DNA from: Poa pratensis
Taxonomy: Eukaryota; Streptophyta; Magnoliopsida; Poales; Poaceae
Length of the DNA: 64,000 nucleotides
Reading direction: 5' to 3'
Assembly (NCBI GenBank): GCA_947311845.1
Contig: CAMZMU010000034.1
Coordinates: 83,010,079 to 83,074,078 of the forward strand
Position numbers and translations under genes: made by a program. The stretch's first letter is position 1. The number at the start of each line of letters is the position of its first letter. A model generated the notes under the pieces. The model saw only the letters and a program-made list of their open reading frames with translations. It ran no database searches and was not told where the DNA came from. Positions 1 through 10,319 of this stretch are shown here, piece after piece.

Positions 1-2047
1 ATCTGACATTAGAAAGGATATCACTCAACACGAAAATCAGGGAAGACAGCCGCAGCCAACATCTCACAACCAAAAGCACTTCTACCAGTGGAATGTTAAG
101 AGTACTACATTGTAAGGGAATACCCGACAAAACCTCAACTGATGTTCCTCGGAATTATTGCACGATCTGCCACCCCCTTTTCTGCACCATGCAAGTACAA
201 AGATCAGCATTAGAGTTATATTAAGCAACGAGCTTAAGTATGTAACCTATAGTAGGTAACATGCAACACCTCTTGGAGTCTGGATGAACACAATACACAA
301 GCATAAAAACCTATTCATCTGAGGACTACATCCTCATGGACGTAAAATACAATACAAATATAAAGGTAGAATAGATTCTGCGAACTTCTAACCATCTGAG
401 AACTGCTACTAACTTTTCATTCACATTCCTAACACAAAAATAAGAAATAGAAGATTGATCTCTGTAACTTCACACATTTTGTAAGCCAAGCCTCAAACAT
501 ATGGTTGACAGCACAAAATAAAAGCCAGGGTAACTTGGATCCTAATGTGGAAGAAAACCGGGATCTTCTACCTTTCAGTTGGTGGTGTTCATTATTTCAT
601 CCAATCGAAAAAGGGAAACCTCGGGATGAATAGCTATGCATATCAGTGTCGTAGTTAAAAAAATGATGAACGGTCAATGTTGTTTAAGGTTCCTAATGAG
701 CATGGGCCAGGATCTAAACAACATCATACTCTGTTTCTTGGGGATAGCAACATCGTACATATATGCATCAAGAGGAATAAAAGGTAGAAATGAATACGTT
801 CTTTTTAATGAAGTGGGACACACAGATCATGCATACGTTAAATCTAGAAAGATCACTTTATTAACCATAATAAAGATTGCACATTCGATTAACTTGACAT
901 GTGTATACATAATCTATAAACTGTAGTTTGTCTCTCCTGAATACTTATCAATCTGTTTGATTCTAGTAGGCAAATTTCATTGTATCATCCATAAAAATTA
1001 CAGTGGCTGAAACAATGATGCCAACAAAAAATTACAAATGGATATATTCCGCCTCATCATTCAACATCATGCTCGACATCAATATCAAAGCTGCACCAAG
1101 TCGCCAACAATTAGAACAGCTAGGTAAGGTGTTGTCGGCAGGCTATAAACCTTGGTATAGATGACTCCTAACCCACGAACTAAATACTAAATTGCGGATA
1201 AAGAAGATCAAGCCTTTCACATGACACCAAAACCATCGTGTACTGCCTGACCAACACGTTGCGGCTATCAAGGATGCCCATCAGAGAAACTACATTTATA
1301 GTATACAGGTTGACTACCGTCCCGCGGCGATCAGCACTATCAGAAACACCCTAACTATGCAACGCTCATTATCTGTATCAAACATATAAAGCAGGGCATA
1401 TATTCAAGTTTTGCACCGTACCTAAGTAATCTATATTCGGCTGAACCCAACAAACCAAATCTACGACCCGCAAGCATAGGACAACCAAACGACCAATAGC
1501 TCAACAATCTGCTGGAAATAGATGGAACAGGGGCACCAAAATTCTAGCAGAAGTGAGGCACAGCCAACACACCTACAGAAAAACGAAAACATTAGTTCAG
1601 ATAAATAAGAACATACAGAAAAATTATAGGAATGGCCAACATAGTGTATTCACGGGATCAAACACTCACCGTGTGCCTAGAAATAGAAGCAACACGACCC
1701 CAAATTCTCCAGCAGAGCAGAGGCACGGAGACACACCTGCCAAAAAAGTAAGCAAAGAAACAGAAAAGGAGGGGAAACCGAACAGAAAGACCAGACGAAG
1801 ACCTTGGCTGCATGGAGAATTGGAGATCTGCACGCAGGAGGGGACCTCGTCCTGCTGCTCACCCGCCATGGATTTCTTCTCTGTAAGTTGCACGCAGCAG
1901 TTCCCTCCATTTTTTCCAAGATCCCCAAAACCGTGCACCCAGCTATGGAGAAGGAGGCGTGTGAGAGAGGCCGCCGGCCCACGCAGGAGGTACCGTCCTC
2001 CGTGCTAACTCGAGCCTTGTCGTCGCCGGTTTGAGCAAAGGGGAGGG
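1..2047. other. Unassigned stretch, no recognised gene or repeat
   Basis: I see no transposon termini, tandem repeats or recognisable protein coding here. Base composition is AT-rich to about 1630, then becomes GC-richer to about 2040, as often seen near a plant promoter or leader. Read on the minus strand, the GC-rich end could be the leader of a gene whose body lies left of the window; the only support is the splice-site pair listed at 1670-1736. The Copia LTR begins at 2053. Confidence 0.3.
1670..1736 (-). other. Candidate leader exon (minus strand)
   Basis: On the minus strand a pyrimidine-rich tract ending TTTTTTGGCAG precedes position 1736, and position 1670 is followed by GTGAGTGTTTG, a consensus donor. 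The 67-bp piece between would be a small exon, perhaps untranslated. A minus-strand ATG in good context (ccATGGCGG, near 1869) lies upstream. This is inferred from splice consensus only; no protein family is recognised. Confidence 0.18.
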
Positions 2048-2052
2048 CATAC

Positions 2053-2546
2053 TGTTGGAATTGATCTCGTCAAACAAACGAGAGAAAAACGGGAAGACAA
2101 AGTCGTTTCCCCACCTCGCGTATGTGGAGCACCCAAATTCAACGGTTTGGTCCCTGATCTCACAGCACCACATGTATAAAGAGAAGGTAGCGATCTCTTT
2201 TAACGGTTTGGTCCCTGATAGATATGACACACATGAGGGTACACCCACTAATCCTAACGGCTGATCCGATAAAAGCGCGGAAGGGATCAGAAGACCAAGA
2301 CCACCACCGGCCACCTCCAAGGAGTGCTGCCGGCGTCCATGTCCTCTCCCTCAACCACGAAGGATTTGCCACCTCTACCTCAACTCCGGCAACACCAAGT
2401 TCTGCCTGCACCAAGTAGGAAATCATGTCCACGTGTCTCTTACTCGTAAGCGCATCCCCTAATCCTCTCCGTTCGGATGCTATTAGGTTTACTAATTGGA
2501 ATCAGATTAAGTTCCTGTCCTCTCTAATGATGAATTACATCTAACA
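2053..2546 (+). repeat. Copia LTR (5' copy)
   Basis: It has TG...CA termini and a primer binding site directly downstream. A direct repeat of a short motif (ggtttggtccctgat) occurs inside at about 2144 and 2204. Confidence 0.65.
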
Positions 2547-3060
2547 ATGGTATCAGAGCAGTTATGATTGCTTTAGAACCCTAAGTATGATTAGGGGATC
2601 TTGTTTAGCCTCGCCCTAATTCTGGATGTGCATGTTATTTATATAATTAAGTGCTAATTGGAAGTTTTCTAATCTGATGTTATACTATTAGCACTTAAAG
2701 AACTTGTTCATGCATAATTCTCTATGGTTATTTCCTAATGTTCACGTTCTAGGCATTTTAATGATGATTATGGCTCGGATTAGCCCATCTTTGCATGGTA
2801 ATGTTTAATTCCTACCATTATGCTTCGGTACATAGCCCAATTATACGAGTTGATCATGTTTAATTAACATAATTAAAAGCTTGATGTCGAATTCATGTTG
2901 TGGCTAATTATTTCATGATCAAACCGAAGCATTTATATAGTTTTAGCATGCAGTAGATAGATGTGGAGCAAGTTTTTGTCAACAATTAAGAAAATCCCCA
3001 TATCTACCGAACCCTAACCCTAGCAAAAATCCCCAAATCGGTTAGAAAACCTAAGCAAAA
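2053..3060 (+). mobile_element. Copia-type LTR plus leader remnant
   Basis: An LTR runs from TGTTGGAATTG at 2053 to ...CTAACA at 2546 (494 bp). It is followed after one base by TGGTATCAGAGC at 2548-2559, the tRNA-iMet primer binding site typical of plant Copia elements, so the element reads left to right. About 500 bp of AT-rich leader follows. No gag-pol and no partner 3' LTR were found. The element is truncated, and sequence from about 3190 belongs to a Harbinger transposase remnant. I could not name the family. Confidence 0.65.
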
Positions 3061-3189
3061 TTAGGCAAACATGAGCACGAATTTGGGGACAAAGGTCTCA
3101 CGAGAAGGACGCCGTGTCGTCGCCTTTCCCTCCGGGGCCCGTGTAGCGCCCATGTCCAGCTCTTTGGGGACTACTTTCGTATGGTGAAA

Positions 3190-4250
3190 CCAACATATCC
3201 TCCCAAGATTTTCCATCGCCGGTTCCGGATGAGGCGCCCGTTGTTCAACTGCATCTGTTTGGGGGTGATGCATTTTGACGACTACTTCATATGCAAGAGA
3301 GATGTGTGTGGCACATATGGCTTCTCCTCGTATCAGAAATGAACCGCGACCATCCGCATGCTTGAGTATGGAGTTGCCGATGATCTTGTTGACGAGTACA
3401 TGCGGATGAGTGAGTCCACGTGCCTGGAAGCAATGTACAAGTTTTGCAGAGCCGTGGTGCAGGTGTTCGGCCCGGAGTACTTGAGGGAACCCAATGCTGC
3501 GGACATAGCCTGGCTCTTGTCCATCAACGAGGCCAGAGGCTTCCCTGTGATGGTTGGCAACATAGAGTTTATGCACTGGGAGTGAAGGAACTTCCCATTT
3601 TCTTGGCAGGGGCAGTACAAGGGGCATGTTGGGGCATGCACGGTCGTACTTGAGTCTGTGGCATCACAAGATTTGTGGATTTGGCACTCTTTTTTGGCAT
3701 GGCCGGCTCGCACAATGACATCAATGTGCTGCAGCGGTCTCTAGTGTTCAACAGGCTCTCCAATGGCATGACACCCGAGGTGACCTACAAGATCAATGGT
3801 CACACGTACGACAAGCCATACTATCTTGCTGGTGGCATTTACCCTACATGGACAACATTTGTGAAGACCATCTTCAATCCAAATGATGAGAAGAAGAAGA
3901 TGTTTGCCAAGGAACAAGAACGTGCTAGAAAGGATGTGAAGCGTGCATTCGGTGCCCTCCAGTCACGATGGGCTATTGTTCGACACCCTGCTAGAACATG
4001 GGCAAGGACACCCTGTGGTAGGTGATGACAGCTTGTGTGATCATGCACAACATGATTGTGGAGGATGAACGAGATGAGAGTATGCATGATCAAGCATCGC
4101 AGTTTTAGGGTGAATTGGTTGAGCCCCAGGGACCGTCAACATTTTGCTCAGTTCCTCGACTTCCACCATGACATTCGTGAGAAGTTGGCTCATATTCGGC
4201 TTCAAAATGATTTGGTGGAGCATGTCTGGCAGCACAACGGGAACCAGTAG
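3190..4250 (+). pseudogene. PIF/Harbinger transposase remnant, DDE triad lost
   Basis: The translation matches the plant HARBI1/PIF nuclease (DDE_4) family over most of the catalytic domain. Segments such as FFGMAGSHNDINVLQRS, YDKPYYLAGGIYPTWTTFVK and RAFGALQSRWAIVR appear in order, followed by HNMIVEDERD-type sequence. It is interrupted by in-frame stops (TGA near 3346 and in HWE-stop near 3583) and a frameshift near 4005. At the three expected acidic catalytic positions I read E (NIEFMHW instead of a D), G (LAGGIYP instead of LADG) and K (DVKRAFG instead of DVERAFG). The gene is dead. No Harbinger TIR or TTA target duplication was located. A domesticated, non-catalytic role is conceivable but is contradicted by the stops. 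Confidence 0.85.
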
Positions 4251-5036
4251 TTCCATTTGATGAACTATTGGTTTCATATTTATTTGGTTTCTAAGACTAT
4301 GAGTGGAACCATTTGTTATCTAAAGATATAAACGGTGAGACCCATTGGAGGCTCCTCAGCGATTTGGCCTTTCTGGCCGTCCGATCCTCCCCGCACCGTG
4401 CCTCCGCTCCGTCCGATCGCTGCCGGCTCCTGGAGTTGGGATGAATAGGGATTTGCATACTCTCTAACCGTACCAACCTTATTGCACCCACTCTCGCTGA
4501 CATCCTACGTGGATCGCCGCTGTAGTCCGAGAGCCCCCCAGTCAGTCTCACGCTGCGCGTTTTAATCGGTGTGGTGGACGGGCCTGCGCGGTGCAGATTC
4601 GTTCTGCGTTCCTCCCATTGGCTGATTTTGTTCATTTACCGTTCTAGGTTTTACGGAGAGCATTGCGTGCCCGTCCGGGAGAGTGATCTTGCTACGTGTT
4701 CCTCTCCCCTCTCCCTCGCTGACCGCGGGTCCCTCCCTCTCCTTGGCCTACATGTCGGTTGCTCGGGACGTTGCGTCGCCGATGTTTTCCTTGCGTGCGT
4801 GGCCGATGCGTATTTTCTACAGTACAACGGGGCACGTTTGGTATTTCGCATGATCGGCACTGTTCGTGATGTCAGCTCAAAATCGGGCCCGATTTCTCCA
4901 TCCGAGGTGGCCTCTCTCCATTCGTCGGCGGGTACGGTGCACTGTGCTGGTAGTCAGAAGGCCCAATTTCGCGTGACGCTGGCGGCTCGCCATTGGTTGC
5001 GAGTGGCTACCGACCTAAATACAGTGTACAGGGAAC

Positions 5037-5112
5037 GGGATATATAGGGTGTTTTCTGGAACGGATGGTTACTGCAGCTCTTATTTCCCCCTTTTCTTCT
5101 TCCTCTCTGTTC
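5037..5112 (+). promoter_or_regulatory. Promoter-like TATA plus pyrimidine patch
   Basis: GATATATAGG at 5038-5047 is followed 30-65 bp later by a run of C/T (tatttcccccttttcttctt), the usual plant core-promoter order of TATA box then Y-patch. No coding gene follows. It may drive a transcript of the repeat block. This is pattern only. Confidence 0.2.
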
Positions 5113-5284
5113 TTGCTCGGTTGTACTGTTGCTGTGTGCGATCTGTTCTTTTTATTGTTTGTTGTTGTGATTGTGCTATTGTGTGATTTTTTGGTGTTTA
5201 ATTAGTTTAGTTGTCGACGGCCTTCTCGTCGTGTAGTTTTTTTGTGTTACCTTTTTTATTTGCGATCGGTTGCTTCACTTTTTC

Positions 5285-5860
5285 GTGCCGTGTTTCTGAT
5301 GTGTTTTCTTTTTTGTTTTCCCCATGTTGATGCAGGTAGACTTCTTGCTGTGGATCGATCGTGTTTGCGCGCCGGCTTCGCCCCAGGTTGTATATCATGT
5401 ACTTTCGAATCATGTTTATCCTGTTGTGAATCCTTTTGTTCCTACGGATCGTTTCTTTGTACCGTCTTCCTGCCGTGTGTTGCTAACAAATTTTTTTTCT
5501 TCCGTTTTGATGCAGGCTGGTTCTTGCTGCTGATTTGTTTTTGTTTTTTTCGTGTTATTGTATTTATCGATTTTTTTGTGGCCGTATCGTTTTGGGCGTT
5601 CAGGTCTTTGTTGCTTTCGATCGGTGCTTTCGCCCGTGTTCCTGTCGTGTTGCTAGAGATTTTTCTTTTGTTTTTCACTACCTCTATGCAGACCGGTTTC
5701 TTGATGTAAATTTTACGTTCGTCGTGTTTCGGCTTCTCCTTTTGTGTTTATTTTACTTCTCGATTTTATTGTAGTCGTGTCGTTTGGGCCGTGCCGGCTT
5801 CATCCTGGTTGTAAATTCGTTCTTTTTCTTTCGTTTCGATTTGGTTCGTCCTGTTGGGAG
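5285..5860 (+). repeat. Diverged direct duplication, about 420 bp offset
   Basis: The stretch near 5370 (gccggcttcgccccaggttg, then atcctgttgtgaatcctttt) recurs near 5791 as gccggcttcatcctggttg, then gtcctgttgggagtcctttc. Between them, three looser copies of ttgatgcagg(c/t)tggttcttg occur near 5328, 5508 and 5686. The sequence is T-rich and noncoding in appearance. Confidence 0.4.
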
Positions 5861-6074
5861 TCCTTTCGTCGGTGAACGTGTGTGTTATTTGTGGATTTGT
5901 TTGGTTATTTTCATGGTATCTTGCTGCGGGTCCTTTTCGGTATAGGTATGTGTCTTTCTATGTCATTTTTATATGTGCGTTCCTCTGTCGGCTTTCTATT
6001 TCTTGTGTCTATATTCCGTGTGATTGTGTTTTACCTTTCATTGGTTATTTTCTCATGTGATGCTTGTCTTTATC

Positions 6075-6260
6075 AGAGTCACCGAGCCGGCCAGCCAAAA
6101 TCGGCGGGACTGGCTTCTCTGTTTTACCCCGTATTGACTCCGCCGACTCCCTGGAGTCGGCTGGACTGGTATTCTATGTTTAGTGTGCATCGACCCCACC
6201 GACTGCTTGAAGTCGTTGGGACTGGCCGTCTTCGTTTTGTTCTGCATCTACCCCCCGACT
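6075..6260 (+). repeat. Three imperfect repeats of about 60 bp
   Basis: Three adjacent units follow the order: gactggc/gtattc..., a T-rich middle, a cgaccccgccgact-type core, then ggagtcg and gctgg. The core is a short inverted repeat (gccgactcc...ggagtcggc) and is the same core that builds the 7822-8325 minisatellite. Confidence 0.4.
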
Positions 6261-7169
6261 CACTAGAGATTCGTTTGTCTGGCAACTCAATGGAAAAATA
6301 AAACTGACATGATAGTACGTGTCGCTGAACATGAACTAATTAGTGGATCCACGGTTTAACTGTTAAGAAAAAACAACGGAATTTTTTCCTTGGATCATCT
6401 GACTATTTTCTTTGTAGGTCGTTGGTTCGTTGGATGGATCTTCGTTTCGTGGATCTGCTTGGAGATTTTTTTTTGCATCGGAGGTACCTGCCGGTTCATA
6501 TGGTATGGCAGTTCAATCTGTTTTTACATTACATTGTTTAAGGTAGTTGTATTTTTATTTTGTGTTTTTATGTTTTGTGCTCGGTTTTTTCCCTGTTTGT
6601 GTGGTGAGTGTGATTTTTATTTCCGTTATCTCTATGAATGCGAAACTGACACAGAAAATGGTGTAGGGAAATACTTTTTGCGATACTCGGTCCACCACTG
6701 AAAGAAAGCGACTCGAATGTTCCCGGGTACAATTAAGCCGGCATGAACAGACGCACAGTTTTTACCATTAACGGTGGGCCCTCTTATCTCGGAGGGTTTA
6801 CTTTGTAAGCTTGGCAACCAAGTCCCTTCCTTTCGAAGCCTGCCATTTCTTAAGCCGTACATGAATTAGAGTGTGGATAGACTATTGTGGGTTTTTGTCG
6901 GTACAGGTCGACTCCCGGGGAGTCGGCAGGGCTGACCTTGTCCATCAAAGAGAAAATAAAAAACACTCGCGCCAGAAATAATCCCGAGCTAGACAACGCG
7001 AGACGGAGAAGGTTAGTCCTGCCGACTTCCGGGACTACAACCATAGAAACAACACGAAAAAAATATATAGGGCTTAAATGACCACTGCTTGTGGTTTAGG
7101 TATACGGTAGGGAAATATATAGGGCTTTTCTTTATTTCTTTCGGTGTTTGCGTTATCCTTTGATGCCTA

Positions 7170-7466
7170 TACGGATTAGACTACATAACAACATAAAGAT
7201 GTTTCAACGGTGATGGTCAAACTATCTACTCTGTCTTGGTCTTATTCTTTTGTCTTCATGGGTTGTGGTCGTGTCGCTTGGGCGTCACCTACTCCGCCGA
7301 CTCCACGCGTTGGGTGGGTAAATGCATGCCGGTAGAACTTGGTACTCTGTTTAAAAAAATTAAAAGACCAAGTGATAAAAATAAGAATCTTATCTCTTGA
7401 TGTTGAGAATACCGAATCTTGGTTGCATGTACGGATTAGACTACATAACAACATAAAGATGTTAGT
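7170..7466 (+). repeat. Dispersed direct repeat
   Basis: The string acggattagactacataac followed by aacataaagatgtt occurs at about 7171 and again at about 7431, roughly 260 bp apart. Nearby, ttctttatttctttcggtg at about 7127 recurs at about 8570. Confidence 0.55.
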
Positions 7467-7821
7467 TTATTTGCATAGTAGATGGTCTATAGAGGAGGAA
7501 GAAGATCAAATTGGTGAAATGATTAAATTGGTACTGATTTTGTTTTCTACCAGGGATGGAGCTGGCTTATGGGCAATGGTGTCAGCTGACCCCAATGGAA
7601 AATAACAAATTCTTCACTAATTAGCATTGACTAATATTTTTTGTAGAGGTTGACCCCACTATCATAGAGAGCTGACCCTGTTGGCAAATTTTTCTAGCTT
7701 CGTCCCTGTTCTCTACACGTGTAAAAGTGTACGTGTTTTGGTAAGATCACCGCTGGAGCTCCACTTGAAATGACTAAATTTGGTACTGATTTTATAGACG
7801 CATTTTAGTGTACAGTTAACT

Positions 7822-8325
7822 CTGTGGAGATTCGGCGGGGTCGGGTGGTGTGCTAAGACGGAAACCGAGTCGACGGGGTCGGGTGGTGCACTAAGACGGA
7901 ACCTGGAGTCGGCTGGGTCGAGTGGTGCACTAAAACGGAACCTGGAGTCGGCTGGGTTGAATGGTGCACTAGGACGGAAACCTGGAGTCGGCTGGGTCGA
8001 GTGGTGCACTAAGACGGAAACCTGGAGTCGGCCGGTTCGTGTGGTGTACTAAGACGGAACCTGGAGTCGGCACCTCGATTCGTCTGGATCGAGTGGTGCG
8101 CTAAGACGGAAACCTGGAGTCGGCTGGATCGAGTGGTGCGCTAAGACGGAAACCTCGAGTCAGCGGGGTCGGGTTGGGTCGAGTGGTGCACTAGGACGGA
8201 AACCTGGAGTCGGCTGGGTCGAGTGGTGCACTAAGACGGAAACCTCGAGTCGGTGGGTTCGTGTGCTGCAGTAAGACGGAACCTGGAGTCGGCGGGGTCG
8301 GGTTGTGCACTAAGACGGAACCCGT
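7822..8325 (+). repeat. Minisatellite of about 40-bp unit
   Basis: About 12 tandem units run as ctggagtcggctgggtcgag then tggtgcactaagacggaac, with variants (gtgcgct, ctggatcg, cagcgggg) and one compound unit near 8160-8200. Units vary from 39 to about 45 bp. No unique spacers occur between units, so it is not a CRISPR array. It probably belongs to the surrounding unclassified repeat. Confidence 0.8.
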
Positions 8326-8623
8326 ATGTTGAGGAGGGTGGAGTGATCAGTAAAGTCGGCGAGGTGGATAGAAGATGATTTTTGAAAATTAAATATAGCC
8401 ACTAAGAAAGATCATTGTCCTTTGGCTTTTATTGATCAAATGTTACAAAGGTTAGCTAAGAGCACTCAATTTTGTTTGCTCGATGGTTATTCTTTTTTTC
8501 TCCGATTGCTGTTAGACACCAAGATATTTAATTACGTTTCGTTTGCTATATTTTTTGTTTGACCGGCCCCTTCTTTATTTCTTTCGGTGACGTCTTTACA
8601 TTGGTTGGTTAACGTGTGCCGGC

Positions 8624-9262
8624 TGTTGGGAATCGTAGACAGAAAACAAAAAATTCCTACCGACGATAACCATAAACTAGCCAAGATCTATACTATGCAG
8701 ATATACTAATACCGAGGAGATCAGAATACGTACCCTCGTAGACCGATAGCGGGGATTACGCTCCCGCAACAAGCGTTGTCGAAGTAGACGACGTAGCCAA
8801 CCTCGAGGTCGCGAAGAACTTGGCGCGACGAAGATGGGCAGCGAAGATGATGGAAGCGCCGACCTCAAGGTCGTGTAGTGGAAGAAGACATCTCCCAGCA
8901 CCAAACAATGGTGCCTCGCGGTTCCACACACGTACGGTGTGGATGACGACCTCCGGGCTCCAGATCCAGCAGAGCAGCGGAACCGGAAGACTTGGACCCA
9001 GCAGCACAGCGGTGTGCGTATGGTGGAGAGAACTCTCTCAACCGTACGTAGCCCCATTTGCGGAGCGACGTCTAAACGGAAGAGAGAAAGAGAGAGGATG
9101 GTGCAATTTTCCAAGGCAAGGGGCATCCCTATTTAAAGGAGGAGGAGGGGTGTCACCCTTGGTGGCTTAGCCATGTGGGACTAAACCCCACATGGAGCTG
9201 CGCCCCAAGCTGGTGCGCCGGCCCTAGGTGGGCCCCATGTGGCCCACCTAGGCCGGCCAGCC
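8624..9262 (-). mobile_element. Copia LTR fragment
   Basis: From TGTTGGGAATCG at 8624 the sequence follows the LTR of the Copia element at 21767 and 28250 (same acaaaaaattcctaccgacg start, same ccgggctccagatccagcag segment, same TATTTAAAGGAGGAGGAGG block). Similarity stops near 9262 after the cctaggccggcc stretch, so about 640 of 1,620 bp remain. By comparison with the complete copies the LTR reads on the minus strand. No target duplication is visible because the other end is missing. Confidence 0.75.
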
Positions 9263-10319
9263 CTCCCCACCTTTATCTCGTGCTTCCTCCCTGACGTTTA
9301 CACAGTACTACTGCTCGATCTAGACGAACTGGCCGAACCTAGATATTACTTGGTAGTTCTGTTGTACTGCTAGGAACCAGAGGTAGATTGAAACAAGAGG
9401 TCTAAGAGAGTCGATAATGGTTTGGGAATTGGGATTGCCAAATTGGGCCACTTGATTAGTTTTGCTATCTGCTGATTATACTGTTTGCAGTTTCCAGGTG
9501 GATGCATCACGGCGGGCAATGGCGAGCACCAGCGAGGTAGCCGTGCTGCCTCCGACATGTTGGCTGCCAGACTGCCCATCTTGTGCCTGGTCTCCCCCAA
9601 CCCCAGTGTCGAGTTCTTGCAGATCCGGAAACAATAAGGGACATGTGTGTATTGCCTTTTTTACCATTTTCTTGATGTAGGTCACAACAACGAAGAAGTA
9701 CTGCTACTGAACCACATAAACGACTGCGTGCTTCTATGATGGTATATTATTAAGTTCTAGCTATTTGTTTGATTACTACCAAAATAGCATCATCTGTTTT
9801 CTTCTCGTGTGGAGTGCAGTAATTCTTGTAAAGAAAAGAAACGACAAGCTTTTCTTGGATACATGCTTTTAGGCACTAATACTTGGTTGTAGCTAGCTTG
9901 ATTCTTTTTCAAGACCATTAGCTAGCTGTTTACGTTGGAGAGATGAATTGTGCTTTGTTCAAAATTTTCGCAAGAACTAAGTACTTATTATGTGGACAGG
10001 TTCTGCAACTTCAAAGTAGCATAAGAGACTTGCGGTTTTTATTCTTGTCAGATATCTTACGAGCTACAGAAATCTATTTGTTTATGTGACATTCACATAA
10101 TATGAGCTACAGCAAAACAACTTCCAGTTATTTCTAAAGGATAATTCTAAGCATTCCACTCCTTCCTTATAATTTCCGCTTCCCCCACTCACAGTTGTAA
10201 GATGAGTGGTAGACTGCAGGTGGAGAGAGTATTCATAAAGTTTGAAAACTGAAATTGTCTATTACACTGTTGCAGGATGGATGTAAATACAAATGGTACT
10301 AATGGTTTAGGCTGCAACT
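9263..10319. other. Gene-fragment flank, mostly unassigned
   Basis: I see no repeat termini here. Positions 9519-9551 may hold the start of the DGK fragment (see that entry), preceded by a plausible acceptor (actgtttgcag at 9480-9490). The rest looks like intron or leader sequence. Confidence 0.3.
9519..9551 (+). pseudogene. Possible first-exon start of the DGK fragment
   Basis: ATGGCGAGCACCAGCGAGG opens a short reading frame (MASTSEVAVL). It resembles the start I would expect for grass DGK5-type proteins just before the conserved DYYI-DY-LKPYSEQ segment found at 10326. The frame then runs into unrelated sequence, so about 770 bp separate it from the next recognised piece. This is an inference from order and likely N-terminal similarity. 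Confidence 0.3.

Larger units (their letters stand above)
4300..8620. repeat. Unclassified, internally duplicated repeat block
   Basis: No RT, transposase or integrase motif is visible. The block holds a promoter-like GC-rich part (4300-5110), a T-rich part built from diverged direct repeats (5285-5860), pieces rich in the core cgactccctggagtcggc in both orientations (6075-6260, 6905-6935, 7295-7320), two dispersed duplications, and a minisatellite of the same core (7822-8325). The shared core suggests one repetitive element rather than unrelated neighbours. It could be a non-autonomous DNA transposon, but no termini or target duplication were found. Confidence 0.4.

Noticed and set aside
3011..3023. 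Telomere-like ccctaaccctag
   Set aside because: Fewer than two repeats, in AT-rich leader sequence. No interstitial telomere array.
5242..5774. Cys/Phe-rich frames of 79-155 aa in the T-rich tract
   Set aside because: They are caused by T-rich composition and not conserved between the internal repeats.
7822..8325. CRISPR-like repeat array
   Set aside because: Units are directly adjacent and variable, without unique spacers, in a plant genome. It is a minisatellite.
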